Numbered from the stretch's first letter, positions 1 to 13,014 are shown. The stretch: DNA of 64,000 nt from Tachypleus tridentatus (GCF_004210375.1 NC_134829.1:25994034-26058033), one strand, 5' to 3'. Made by a program: numbers and translations. Notes: generated from the letters alone by a model not told the origin.

Positions 1-2955
1 TTGAATTAATTTGTCACTCACTTACACAAGAAGGCTAACAAACGTGAGTACTGTATCTTATCTTATTTACCCATTATCCATCTTCATGGTTCTCATAAAG
101 TTTTCTGGTGTGTTTGGACATGAATAAAACAATCACTATTAATCATAGAACAATAATTCTTGTTTGATATACAAATAAGATAATGAGAAACACGACCTGG
201 TCTGGCCACCTTTCATCTCATAAATGACCTGTGTCATTGAAATGATATTATAAGCAGCTGAACTTAGCTGTATATTAGAGAAATATGTCAACGGTACGTC
301 CGATAGCTTGATTTTTATCTATGATTACACCTAAAACTGGTTAAGTAGCGTGGAGCACTTGCTACGTTGACGGAGTTTGCAGATGACATTCGCAAAGACG
401 GATTGGCACCACTCTTTTATTCAGTAAGATACATAATATCTATATAAAGTTCTAACAGTTCCATGCATATAACTGTTTCGATCGCACCTTGCAAGGTTTA
501 AGGTGTCTTAATAAATAAAATATTATACGCAATCTAAACCAATTTTCATTATATTTTATCAAAGCCAGTTTGTGAAATCAGATTTAAACATGGCCACAAG
601 AGGTTCACGACAAGCAAACTAATTCGGATTCTTCTGATGTTTTACTTATTTTAACAACTGAAAGTAAATGAAAGCAATGAATGACCTAAATAGGCAGAGA
701 ACGCTTTATCAATGGCAATCCTTTCCATATGCTATATATATCTAAGGAGTTGTATTGAAACGAATACTCAATGTTGCGTATACAACCACTATCTTTAACA
801 CCCACCATATTTTAAGAAATGCCCATTTCAATTACTTTTTGTGCAACGCAATGCCATTTCGTTCGATCAGATTTTCCATCATATGTGATACATGATTTCT
901 CCATGATAATTAGAAATGATTTGACTCTTAAATAATAAAACCCTGGCTTTCTCTCTTTAGAAAAATTGGGAAATCTATTTACTATATCAAATTGTAAGTT
1001 ATGTTCAGTGAATGGAAGTTTGACAATGACTTTCATTGACTCTATATGTTGTACTTAACAATTAATAAAAATAATTCACTCTTCACTGTAGCTGATACAG
1101 CATTTTTTCTCTATAAACTTTAAGAAATTATCATTTGAAGTATTCTTTGTATATTTTGATCTAAGTGATTTTGTGATTTATGTATGGATTTTCCTTTTTT
1201 TTCTTCCAATATAGATGAAAACGGAACTGAATAGCCAAATCAGCAAGACATGTGACAGCCACAGGTAATACATAGTAATTGTGGGACGGAATGTATCAGA
1301 ACTGCATTTTCATTGCACTAGGTAGTATCATGCCATCACAAATTTATAACTTTTGGGAAATATAAGTAACAGCCCTTTCCGATGCAAACATTCATACATT
1401 CAGTGTGTTCATATCGAACAGTCAGATATTCAGAGACTTGGATATCACTTGTATTTAATAACACCGGAAAAGAAAGGAACATGGATCAATTCATGGTGAC
1501 AGCACCATCATAAAACAACCTGCGGCTAATAATACCTCAGCCATATTAAGACAAGTGTAACGTCTTGTAACAGGTAAAAATCGAGATGTATAAAGTTAAT
1601 TGACGAAAGACGTTCATTGTATCCCAGATAATAGTATGCAACACAGTCATGACAACTCGCCGAATGCAAAACCTATGGATTTCTGTAAAATAGAACTGTT
1701 GAAAGGGCACTAAAATATTATAATTCTTGTATGCTAGATGAACTATGGAAAACATTTCGGGAGAGTGGTGTGCTTTGAATATGACAGCCATTTGATAGAG
1801 TCTATTGTAGTGGAAATTACGATGCAGGGCTATTGTCAAGGTGCATGATGGTCAGATAAAGCATAATCGCACGTGGCGATGCTGCAAAATTGTTTTATTG
1901 CAACGTTTTCTATTACTGTGCGAATAGCGAGATACATTTTCCGATTAAAAGTTCAACAACACATCTTAACCATACGACGTAACCATACAATATATTAACT
2001 TTTTTATGATGGACTCTCCACTAGGAATGTCACCTAACTATATGTTGTCAAGTTGATTTATTTTTAAATTTAAAGGCTTAACCCTTAACCCTTTTCACCT
2101 GCAACATCTAAATACACATCAACGTGATTCTTATAAAGGATATTTAATTATTAGTATCATCCTCTAAGTGCACATATTAATTACTCACAAAAGTTAAACT
2201 ATCAACTGTTAACATCTTTCACGTATACATATTCGAAGACATTCATTCTCACTGTTTCGCCTACAACGTCCTTTATATACACACCAGCTTTACATTATGA
2301 ACCATTCGACAGCAGGTTTATCTGCGTACACGTATTCTAATGTTAGATAATGCGAAAGTAACATCATATGGGTATAAACAGTTTTGGTTTTATATTTTGA
2401 CACCTCCGAGTACGACATCTTCAAATTATCCATCATTTTAATTGTGTTGTGTGTAACCCTCTATCACTGATGTAACTTCATATATCGATATGTATTAATA
2501 ATTTTTTGTTATATACTATGATAGTAAGAGAGGAAAGATGTACAAAACTTTAAACCTTTTAATCATTCACTTACAACATGAATTAGTAATGTTAAAGTAC
2601 CTTCGTCAACAACTTCAGTTTCATAACATTTTTACTGGTAGTTTCATATTATACACAGTCGTCATATTCTAAATCGTTAGCCGTCAAAAATCCACGCTTC
2701 TTAGTTAGATATAATCATAGATCGTTAATAACATACTCCATCTACGACATCTTTTAATCACTGAATCTATAAGAATCTATAAAATTAGTTCCTTGAGCGG
2801 CTGCATCCTCATAATTTTTTAAATCCTGAATCAGCATCGTTGATAATTTCTAGCTGAACATAAGAATATTTTTTTCTGTATGATTTTTTTGTTCTAGGCC
2901 TTAAATCGCGGTCACGTGATTTCGAGGCAGCACTCATTTTCATTCTCTTAAACCC
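1..2955. other. Intergenic, no recognisable gene
   Basis: AT-rich sequence with no convincing exon, transposon or tandem array. The longest open frame (1546-1839, minus, 97 codons) resembles nothing I know and has the F/I/L/Y-rich make-up expected of chance frames in AT-rich DNA. Confidence 0.6.
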
Positions 2956-2959
2956 TAAC

Positions 2960-4012
2960 AAAAGCAATGATCTTATTGTCAGGACAGAAATAGTGATTTT
3001 ATTATTAGGACAGAAACAATAATCTTATTATCAAGACGTAAACAGTGATCTTATTACTAGGACAGAAGCAATGACGTTATTATCAGGACAAAAGCAATGA
3101 CGCAATTATCAGGACAGAAGTAATGACGCTATTATCAGGATAAAAGCAGTGACGTTGTTATTAGGACATAAGCATTGATCTTATTATTACGACAGAAGCA
3201 ATGACGTTATAATCAGAAGAGAAACAGTGATTTTATTATCAAGACGGAAGCAGTGATCTTATCATTAGAAATGAAACTGATCTAATTATGAGGACAGAAA
3301 CAGTGATCGTATTAATAGGACGGAAGCAATGACGTTGTTATCAGGACAAAAGTAGTGATCTAATTATCAGGACAGAAGCAGTGATCTTATTATTAGTACA
3401 GAAATTTACGTTATTATTAGAACAGAAACTAATCTAATTATCAGGACAGAAATAGTGATCGTATTATCAGGACAGAAGCAATGGCTTTATTATCAGGACA
3501 AAAGAAATGACGTTGCTCTCAGGACACAAGCAATGACGTTGTTATCAGGACAGAAGGAATGACGTTATATTCAGATAAAGCACTGATCTTATTATCATGA
3601 CAGAAACAGTGATCTTGTTATCAGGACAGAAGCAGTGATCTTGTTATCAGGACAGAAGCAGTGATCTTATTATCAGGACAGAAGGAATGATTTATTATTA
3701 GAACAGAAACTGATTTTATTATCAGGATAGAAGTATTGATCTTATTATCAGGACGGAAGCAGTAATATTATTATTAGAACAGAAACTGATCTTATTAGCA
3801 GGATGGAAGCAGTGACGTTGTTAATAGGACAGAAGCAATGACGTCATTATCAAGACAGAAGCCGTGATTTTATTATCAGAGCATAAGCATGACGTTGTTA
3901 TCAAGACAGCAGCAGCGATCTCATTATCAGTACAGAAGCAATGACGTTATTATCAGAACAGAAGCAGTGATCTTATTATCAGGACAGAAACAGTAATCTT
4001 GTTATCTGTTAC
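2960..4012. repeat. 26-bp minisatellite array
   Basis: About 40 imperfect tandem copies of a 26-bp unit of the form gtgatcttattatcaggaca plus gaagca. The period is clear at 3609, 3635 and following copies. Units alternate irregularly between a GTGATC and a TGACGT version of the same position. Some copies have lost or gained a few bases. Confidence 0.9.
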
Positions 4013-5786
4013 CAAACAATATCACGGTTTATATTATAATCGTCATTTCAATTTCAATTCAAAACTTCAAGAGAACTTTTTCACGTGATCCTGTTTTAGT
4101 AAAACAATCACTTTTAGATATTACACCCAGGCGAAAAAAGTTTTATTAGTAGATTTAGGTCAAGAAATGATAAAAATAAAGGTGGCCAGTTCTTTTACCT
4201 GTGTTAGTGTGTAATCCTTGGGACGTCACGTGACTACAATCTATCTTGCTACTTTACCTGGAAAAAAACTGGGTGTTACTTTTCCTGAAATCTATTTTAT
4301 ATTCACTTTCTAGGTGAAACATTACGAAGAAACAACAGTTACTAACATAGGTCCAGTAACAACATTAATTAAACCTATCAGGTAAGAAATAACATACAAG
4401 TATTTTCAAAAAGGAGTTAACATTTAACTTACCAGTAAACATATACATATGCCTACCATGTAAGTACGTTTCTCTGATCTTATTGTTATACAACTTTAAA
4501 AGCAAATTCTCGTTCAACGTGCACAAGGTATAGTCGTTCAAGTCTAGTTGTTTTAATTCGTCTGTAAGGATACTAGTTAGTTAACAAACCGGATTTATTG
4601 CAGTATATTTGTTTTAGTAATAGTTTAGCGTATAACTTGTCTGTGAACCTACTAGTTTGTTAATAGAATTAATCTGTTCTAGTTTATTTGTTTTAAATAA
4701 CAGTCAGAGTGTAATGTGTTTCTGTGGAATTTAAAGCAGGCGTAGTAGGTTTAAAAACTGCTCGTCAAATGAGTTTAGGTCAAAGTTAAAAAAAGTCGAG
4801 GAATTAGGTTGAAAGATTCCCTCAAGGATGCTCAGGGATCAGTATCTCTCTTCATTCACTCTAGAAGTTTTTGTGAAGGGAATGGAGTAAGGATTTTAGG
4901 TCGCTTAAGAAAGTAAAAGTAGGGTTATCAGGGACCTGTAGGAAAATGTTTTTACTTGTAAGCCGAGAAGCTAGTTAGAGTATAGAGGGAATGCCATAGA
5001 TAAGAAAGTCAGAGCAGGTTGTGAGCTGTAGTTAGGAGGAGAGAGTTAGGGTTAACTTAAGTAACTCTTCACGTGGTGAAGATTCTTTTCAATTAATATT
5101 TTTTTTTTTTTCTCAATTATTTAACGATTATCTTCTTTCTTCACTTTGTGGTTTTTTTTCTTAAGGTGGAGCGAGTCTTCTTCTGTGTTTATGATACCTG
5201 ATGAAATTTATAATCCAGGCTGAGGATAGTAGTACCCTTCATAGGCAATACCCCTATCTACAGTAGAATTGTGGTCTCCCCTAATAGATTCTGCTCTAGC
5301 ATAGCTATCATACTGCGCCTGAAAAAGAAAACACTGAACCCAGGCTGAATTTATCACTTAAAAAACAAACAAACAAGGTTTACTGTAGACACTGTTTTTG
5401 ATGGATCAGGTCATTTGAAGATAGGATTCTTTGTCGCCAAAAAGAGTATTGTTAAATAAATGGAAAGAAGACGTTAATTGGATTCTGCGCTTTGCTCGCA
5501 GTTCTTTAGTGTGTGTGTAGCTAAATAGTACTAGTGATTTGTATACTGTTGGTTTTATTTTGACTTTTAGTTTGTTTAAAACTTTAAGGATATCAAGTCG
5601 AGATATGGCTTTGGCAGTGATTTTTGTAATGCGTTTGTCCTAAATTATAGCGTGTTATGTGATGCCTGGGAATTTGACTACTTTTTATGACTTCTATTTT
5701 CATGTTGTATACTTTGATGCAGACATAGTTTATTTATTTCCTTGTGTTACATAATTTACTTATCTCCTTGTGTTACTCAGTTTATG
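4013..5786. other. Intergenic, no recognisable gene
   Basis: No exon or known transposon is recognised. Around 4555-4725 a loosely repeated motif (a tctgt/gaacctactagtt-like phrase followed by ttgttttag) suggests an old local duplication. Long T runs occur near 5100 and 5150. Confidence 0.5.
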
Positions 5787-6312
5787 TAAAAACGACTCGT
5801 TTGGGTTGAGAAAATATTTTACGTAGAGGAGCGAACAACGTTTCGACCTTCTTCGGTCATCATCAGGTTCACAAAGAAAGAAAGAAGTAACTGACCGGAA
5901 GCTGACCACATGTTTGAAAGGGGTTGTGTAACTGAATCTCGGAATGTAGAGGGCGGTGTTAGATGTTTGAATATATAATTTTATATTATTTATTAGATTA
6001 TTTTAATATAGGTATAAAGATGCTCTTTTGTATTGGTTTATTTTGGTTTTAAGTTGTTATATAAGTAAGGCTTTTTTAATTTTGCGTTTGTTTATGTTTG
6101 TTTCTTTATTTAGTATTTGAGTATTTTCTATGGTTATGTTGTGTTCATTTGACTTGCAGTGTTCGAAAACGTGTGAAGGTGACTTTTATGTTCTTTGAAT
6201 CTGGTTTCCATTTTTCTACTTGTTTCTCCAATACAGAAGTCGTGGCAGTTATCACATTGTACTTTATAAATAATGTTGGTGTGGGGTTTGTCAGTGTAGT
6301 TTTTACATAGTA
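5787..6312 (-). mobile_element. Penelope-like element fragment (terminal repeat plus GIY-YIG end)
   Basis: Same element as at 45441-46152. From left to right on the + strand it has the terminal-repeat segment (ttgggttgagaaaatatttt and onward), an AT-rich spacer, then the reverse complement of the C-terminal GIY-YIG endonuclease coding region. The coding part reads on the minus strand and contains a frameshift near 6185 relative to the 45-kb copy, where a T run is one base shorter. Penelope-like elements encode a reverse transcriptase fused to a GIY-YIG endonuclease; only the last part is present here. The copy is cut at 6310-6312 and abuts a SINE fragment. Confidence 0.75.
5831..5872 (-). ncRNA. 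Hammerhead-ribozyme-like motif in Penelope terminal repeat
   Basis: On the minus strand the order is stem I strand GTGAAC, core CTGATGA, one extra T, stem II GACC/GGTC closed by GAAGAA, then GAAA, ACGT-type minimal stem III, U at the cleavage position, and the second stem I strand GTTCGC. Stem I pairs over six positions (one G-U). The core residues match the hammerhead consensus CUGANGA...GAAA. Minimal hammerheads that act as dimers are known from Penelope-like terminal repeats. Activity is inferred only; the extra base before stem II is a caution. Confidence 0.5.
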
Positions 6313-6315
6313 TAG

Positions 6316-6410
6316 TTTGTTTTGTTTGTTTTTTGGAATTTGGGTATGCGAACCCGCGACCCTCAGATTACGAGGTCGCACGCCTTAACACGCTTGGCCA
6401 TGCCGGGCCC
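6316..6410 (-). mobile_element. SINE family A, internally deleted
   Basis: Minus-oriented. A TTTG-rich tail and gaattt are followed directly by the tRNA-like head (B-box complement near 6350, head end gccgggcc). The central body of roughly 175 bp present in other copies is missing. Confidence 0.75.
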
Positions 6411-7726
6411 AACACAAAAGAAGACAATCAGAATACTAATCAAACCATCTAGCTACATAAGCATTATCTTATTCAGTGATAGTTTTGGACAAAACCTCAC
6501 AATGTTAAATGTAATGTTATTTTACGGTCGATAACGAGATCGAAGCATTTAAAGTGAAACTTACGGAAATTATTCAAGTTAGTTTATCTATTTTTCCTGT
6601 TAATATTGTATTGGAACCGATTCAACAATTAATATTACGCTAAAGCAAAGCACTTCGCAACTCAACTGATTTTTTTAGATTGCTTTTGAAACAACAACAA
6701 CTGGTTTTTATGAGCTTATTATTCGCAGCTAAATAATTTTCAACCTCATTTCCGACTTCTTACTTGTATGATCACCCAATCGAATCAAAAGCTACGTGTA
6801 GCAGAATCGACATCGCCTTGTGCTTAGTTGAAAATAGAAAAGACACGTAAATGTATAGTTATTGCTTATTGTGTACAATGAAGGCAATCTTCCAGGTTTT
6901 AAAGATCATCTTGATTTAAGGTATAGGTCAGTTGTTTTTTTTAATACGTTTACACAATTGGTACGTTACGAAAAAGGCTTAAATTTCTAATTCATCATAA
7001 TGCTACAGACAATAGGTATAAAGCTTTACTTAAAATTTTCCAGTTTCATACACTTCACTCCGTGTAACTAAAAATCAAGTAGACGATTCCGGTGATATTT
7101 TACAGTAAAGCTAAGCCTATCACATTTACTGATGATACACATTCGCAGAACCTTTCAGAATAATAAAAGAACAATCAGCAGACGTGGGACAATTTTTAAC
7201 AAATGCTTTTCATTCATAAACAAAGAAACGAGTTAGTCAGGGAAAGAGGTAATCTAAATTCTAAGGCCTTTAATCAATTTAATCACATAAGATTATGAAA
7301 ATAAAAATGTAAATCCATGATAGAAAAGATGATAGACACTCCAGAGGGCTCCTCAAGAGCTCAGCAGCAACTCTCACAGCTTAAAACGCTAAAATTGAAA
7401 TTTCGATACCTGCGATTGGCAGGATAAAGATAGCTATTATGTGACTTTGTACTTTAAAAAGAAGCTAAGTAAAACTCTACTAAATAAATTGAATAATCCT
7501 AGATCCTATTTAAGAGTGATATTTATTAACCTCCATGATCTATATAAAAGAAGATTGAGTGAACTTACGGTCTCCATGTGAAAGAAGGAAACACTGATTA
7601 ATCGTAGGGTATCTAGAAAGTAAATATTGATTAGCTCTAGGGGCTCTACAAGAGAAAAATAGTTAGCCATAGGTTGTCTATGCGAGAGATTAGTATAGTA
7701 AGATTTTATCAAAACTGACACAGTAA
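6411..7726. other. Intergenic, no recognisable gene
   Basis: Nothing identifiable except a weak, much-diverged SINE family C trace at about 7358-7457 (aacgctaaaattgaaatttc, then tttcgatacc and a tgtgactttgtactt end). Confidence 0.45.
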
Positions 7727-8006
7727 GGCCCGGCATGGCCAAGCGTGTTAAGGCGTGCGACTCGTAATCTGAGGGTCGCGGGTTCGCATCTCCGTCACAT
7801 CAAATATGTTCGCCCCTTTCAGCCATGGGGCGTTATAAGTGACGGTCAATCCCACTATTCGTTGGTAAAAGAGTAGCCCAATAGTTAGCGGTGCGTGGTG
7901 ATGACTAGCTGCCTTCCCTCTAGTCTTACACTGCTAAATTAGGGACGGCTAGCACGGATAGCCCTCGAGTAGCTTTGTGCGAAATTCAAAAACAAACAAA
8001 CAAACA
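7727..8006 (+). mobile_element. SINE family A, full-length
   Basis: tRNA-like head with A-box and B-box (gggttcgcatc) regions, conserved body (gacggtcaatcccactattc; ttccctctagtcttacactg), and a CAAA-repeat tail. It is flanked by a perfect 10-bp target-site duplication gacacagtaa at 7717-7726 and 8007-8016, so the ends are firmly set. The anticodon-like triplet in the ctcgtaa loop would be CGT (threonine), so a tRNA-Thr origin is possible. Confidence 0.92.
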
Positions 8007-8016
8007 GACACAGTAA

Positions 8017-9425
8017 ACTCTAGTAATAAATGTTCAAGCATTATTTCTAGTGAGCGGTCAGAAAATCTCAGAATGTAAAAACACTTACAAATTACCAAAA
8101 TAGCGTGCAAGCTATGTGAACATGTGTATAATTGGTTTATTTAACAAAATAATCTTCTCATGCAATTTAAAAGTCTGTTGATACTTTATGCTGAATATTC
8201 ACTGCGATGAGGGATCAAACCCCGTATTTTAGAGAATGTATTTCGGAAACTTTCCACTAACCCATGGAGGAACATATTCTGTGCTTATCTTTCTTAAGTT
8301 TTAGATGTCCTTGTGATATACATTCTGTAGTTTTAGTAGGATTGCAAATTGTTTTGTTTTTTTCAAATAAATTATGTTGTGTTTATTTCTAGCTTACAAG
8401 TTGTTAATATAATTGTCACTCTTAATAATGCGCCTTTAAATTTCTATATAATATATTAAAATATAATCAACCGCCAGTGTATAAACACTTGACTGGATAC
8501 AATTCTTAATTTTTTATATTCAATGAGTTTAAGCTTTCATCGTTTCGCATATTATAGAGTTTGTAGTAAATAAAAAGTCATTGAAAGAATAGTGTCTCTA
8601 ACTATTTTCTTGAGATTTCTTCTGAATGAAAAATCACATTTCCAAGCAATTACCTTCGCCGCTTGCTTGTTGTACACTTTTAACATATCTGTAGGTTTAA
8701 TAACACCTCGTTATAACCCAACGTATCTGTATAGTAGATGGTTAATGCGCTCGTCTCAGAATCCACAACGTCAAGGATCTAAATTCTGTATCGTTCGCGC
8801 TACCTTTTTTTCATCTAATACGTGTGATACAAGAAGTTCATGAGTTTAATATGTGTCTGTATGTATGTATATTTCTTTGCCTCAAAGCAAAGGTGTAACC
8901 ACCGACAGGAGTCGAGACCCGGAACATAGCAATGTAAATCCGTAGACTTACTGCTAGTGTTGCAAGGAAGACAGCCATTACTATTACTTCTCTAGAATTA
9001 ATTGTTATAATTTCTCTATTGTAAGTTTAATCTTACAAAATACATTATGGTACAACATTTTCTTCCTTCCCACCTTCACCATAGCATTATATATGCGTAC
9101 AAATCTTATTCATAGTAATTGGTTAATCTTGACTTATCATTTTAAGCATTTCTCGAGGCTTCAGACCACAACAGAATTTTATAATTAACGAATAAAAGAG
9201 CAGAACTATGAAAAACTTAGATCACGCGATTTCGTGAACAAACATCATTGAAAACTTACGGTGTTAAATTTATGGAAAAGTTAGTAAACGAAACACTGAG
9301 CGCAGTAACATGTTCAGAAAGCAGATACAAATATCCCAGAATGCACTAAGCCAAGTTCATTCACACGACTTGTAACAGCAGTCTATATGTAAAAATCACA
9401 CCGTTTACTTTATGTATCTTTATAG
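8017..9425. other. Intergenic upstream of gene 1
   Basis: No exon is recognised. A diverged minus-oriented SINE family B trace lies at about 8875-8965 (caaagcaaaggtgtaaccac, then a B-box complement and atgtaaatccgtagacttac). The promoter of the chitin-binding gene should lie near the right end. A TATA-like tatatgtaaa at 9384 is the only candidate core element and is weak. Confidence 0.45.
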
Positions 9426-9471
9426 GTAAGGTTACATTATCAGTAAAATCTGTTGTTTTTTACAGACAACA

Positions 9472-9493
9472 ATGAAGACAACGTTTTTCCTTG
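9472..9493 (+). CDS. Chitin-binding protein gene, coding exon 1 (signal peptide start)
   Basis: The ATG at 9472 (context caacaATGa) opens a 22-nt coding segment encoding MKTTFFL plus the first base of codon 8. A consensus donor gtaagt starts at 9494 (phase 1 intron). The acceptor-like ttttttacag ending at 9465 just upstream suggests the ATG exon may itself follow a 5'-UTR intron. The exon is recognised because it joins in frame to 13734-13771 and 18346-18762 to give a start, a hydrophobic leader and an uninterrupted reading frame. Confidence 0.72.
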
Positions 9494-9639
9494 GTAAGTA
9501 TGGTGGCTACATTTTTTATGTTAAATTTATTTAATAATTAATTATTTTAAATATCTGTAGAGTTTCGGAAAAACATTGTATACCATTTTTCATCCTGTTC
9601 TAAATTTCAGTGCTAAGTTTCCAACCTGACCTGCCATCA

Positions 9640-9880
9640 AAAACACAAAACCAATGCATTTGTATATTAGTACAACAGAATTTTACGGAAATATAATTCC
9701 AGATAAAATGCACTTATGTATTAGTAAAACAAAATTAATGATGCATTATATATTAGTACATAAATATAATACCAGATATTTGGCATCAATGTATTAGTAA
9801 AATAGAAGTGTCCAAAAATACAATACCAGTTAATGATGCATTTGCATATTAGTACAGCATCATTGTACAAAATACAATTT
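9640..9880. repeat. Degenerate tandem repeat, about 60 bp
   Basis: In gene 1 intron 1. Roughly four diverged copies contain a tgcat...tattagtac/aaaacaga...ataataccag pattern, with the phrase tattagta recurring every 50-70 bases. Copies are too diverged to fix the period. Confidence 0.5.
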
Positions 9881-10121
9881 CTTCTCAATAAATATGTTTA
9901 ATTGCGTTTATTATACATTTTAGAATATGTCTTGTCTGGACTAATGATACACAAAAAGTTGTTGCATTTTTATTTCGTTTTAATTGATTTTGGGCTTCTA
10001 TCACAAAAGTTGCGCAAGATTATACACAAAACCCATATTTGAAGTGATTATATCTTAAAAGATATACGACCTAAGGAAACAAAATTTCACTGCTTTCGCA
10101 TTGAGGATCATAGGTTTTATT

Positions 10122-10545
10122 CACCACTGTTCGAACATTGTACACTATGTTCTAAAGCAATATTAAACAGCATACCCCACTGTTCGAACATTGTACACCA
10201 TGTTCTAAAGCAATATTAAAAAGCATACCCCACTGTTCGAACATTGTACACTATGCTCTAAAGCAATATTGAAGAGCATACCCCACTGTTCGAACATTGT
10301 ACACTATGTTCTAAAGCAATATTAAACAGCATACCCCACTGTTCGAACATTGTACACTATGCTCTAAAGCAATATTAAACAGCATACCCCACTGTTCGAA
10401 CATTGTACACTATGCTTTAAGGCAATATTAAACAGCATACCCCACTGTTCGAACATTGTACACTATGTTCTAAAGCAATAATAAACAGCATACCCCACTA
10501 TTCGAACATTGCACACTATGTTCTAAAGTAATATTAAACAGCATG
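10122..10545. repeat. 53-bp minisatellite array
   Basis: In gene 1 intron 1. About eight near-identical 53-bp copies with the phrases ccccactgttcgaacattgt and ctaaagcaatattaaacagc; successive catacccc starts at 10171 and 10224 give the period. Each unit carries the perfect palindrome TGTTCGAACA. The last copy decays at about 10545. Confidence 0.92.
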
Positions 10546-12432
10546 CCTAATCTTGATTTCTTACAAACTGGTCTGAGTTTCATTTTCCCTCTCTGTTTCA
10601 ACAATATGAAATTAGTAATTGAAATAAAATGTGTAACATTGTGTAAAACTGTGCCACTATTGTTCGACTGTGATGTCAAATTAATGGCATTTTGACTTTA
10701 GCAACTCCTGCCAATTATTATTGGTTATTTTTTTCCTCAAATAAAAGGTATCCAAGTTAAGAATACCTCACAAAACGATACAGTCGTTAGGGGTTAGATT
10801 GCGAGAAACGATGGACGTTGTCTAGAACGGATGGTGCGTGCTGCAGCTTCGCTTGATGACTTGTTTAATACTCTGTGACAATGTTAGAAACTTACCAAAC
10901 TTTCATGAATAAAGCTTTTTCTTCACGATATGTATCCGTCGAAATGTAAATAACTAGTTTAAGAAATTATTATCATTTTAGATACATTAATTAATCACAC
11001 TCTATCTTCTATTCACTTTTATTAGTTGACCAGATGATAGGTATGAGAGTTGAAATACTGTTAATATTACTTGTTTTGTAAAATCGTTTTGCTCGTATTT
11101 TCAAAACTTCAAGACTTTATGACTGGTTGTAATCGTTGCGTCATCATAAACTTGACAGAACTTTACTTTTGACCAATTTTACAACTTTCACTGGCATTCT
11201 TAAACCTAATTATATTATATTAACATAAAAATATAAAAATGGTAACAATTTGTTTAAAAAATATTGTCCTCTTCTGAAATAAGTTTAAACATTTTGGTAT
11301 CTGACATGAACTTACTTTATAAGTAGTATGTATTAAGTAAATATATGAGTGTGTTCTTCCGCAGTAGGTGTGTATGATTTGTTGGTGAAAAATTCAAAAA
11401 TCACTCTAAGTATTTTCATATATACATATATTACAATTTCTAAGTTACATATATATATTCGGAAGTAGGTAAACGCATGTACAACAAACTCTTTACACTA
11501 TAGAGATCACAGGCATACCATAAATACGCTATAATTTTCTTTTTGTCAAAGTCCACTTAGGCCTATTCAATTGCTTTAAAATTTCAGTTGACAAGCTGAA
11601 CTATTTTTCTTTATTACTGTTGCCAAACTATTCAAGTATAGTTCCCTTGTTTTCGTCAAGTCACTAGGTTATATCATGTACTTCTAAAATCGTCTGTTCC
11701 TTGTTCTCTCTTTATATTTCCGAGAATCGTCTCTCTATTTGTCAAAATACACTGAGGCTATGCAACTACTTTAATTTCTCCTTGACAAAATAATTATTCT
11801 TATGTCTTTCAACAAGTTAGTCTCACTATAATATATCAACCGTTTGGCCTATAATTGTTAGGCTTTCCACTCCTACAACGATTAACTTTTTTTTAGCTGA
11901 ATTCCTTCTCGTCTACTTTGTCTTTGTTTGTATATTTACTTTTCTCACTCATCTCACATTATTTATATTTTATTACTTAATCATCTGCTCGCTATATCCT
12001 CGACGCCAATAGATTTTACGTTACGTTCGATAATCTCTGTATCAGTGAGTTACCAACACAACGTACGACTCTCACCGAGTTAGGTACTAAACTTGTCTTA
12101 ACACTTACTTTAATTGTTTCTAACTTTCTCATTACCAAACAAAAATAAAATATTCCCTCATAAATAAATAACTGAATAGAATCTACACTAAACAATATTT
12201 TATTTAATGATAGTATCTATAAAACTTAGACATAAATTAGAAATTTGTATGAAAGCAACAAATTCTTTGTTGTATAGTATTTCACCGTGGTGAAAATAAT
12301 TCAGTTGATTTCTGTGTAAAAAAACAATTTCAGTGTTAACTAAAGCTACAAGTTCATTTTTCTACACTTACAAAGAGAAATAAACTTTATATTACCCTCT
12401 GAATAAATTTATTGATTTGTGACAACAGTTCG

Positions 12433-12531
12433 CACCCCTCTGCGACTCAGCGATAAATCCAATGGCTTATAATAGCAAAAACTGGATTTCTATACCAGTG
12501 GTAGGCACAACATAGATGGCTCTTCGTTAGC
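12433..12531 (+). mobile_element. SINE family C, diverged
   Basis: Head gactcagcgataaatc, tttctataccagtggtaggc (B-box region) and acatagatggctcttcgtta match the family C order. No target-site duplication is visible. Confidence 0.55.
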
Positions 12532-13014
12532 GATAACCCCGATATATATATAAACGATTAGTTGTCGTTTTCCTTTATATCTAAGTAGGAAGCTCGCTTT
12601 GGTCATAAATTAGTATTAATTACCTTTGAAGTCATATCTTGTTTAATCGAGCTTACACGACCTTCTCCAGCATCGACAAAATTTATTTGCTGTTATATAG
12701 ATAAAAGTAGCTGTTTTATGGATAAGCGAACACAGAATGTTAATGTCGGCGAAGGTGTAATTCATTTAATGTCATTTAAACATGGTATGTGTCAACGTAA
12801 AAATAAAACTTACATGCTGCAAAACTACATTGATATATAACTAAAACTTGATCAAAACAAGTTACTGATCTAAATGATGGGCGTTACTTAACATACAACA
12901 ATTTTTTTGAGTAATATTTGCTTTAACGTGTGTAGAAAAATGATTTAATTAGGTAGGTTCGTGATGACAAGAATATTTTAACACAAAATTACATAATACG
13001 TCATCTGTACTCTT

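Noticed and set aside
1546..1839. 97-codon minus-strand frame as a gene
   Set aside because: No motif, no splice context and a chance-like amino-acid mix; nothing nearby supports it.
2085..2100. Telomere-like cttaacccttaaccc
   Set aside because: Only two units long; chance in AT-rich sequence and not at a chromosome end signature.
7727..7800. tRNA gene call for the family A heads
   Set aside because: The A and B boxes are present, but the acceptor arms do not pair and the sequence continues into a shared SINE body with target duplications; the same applies to all copies.
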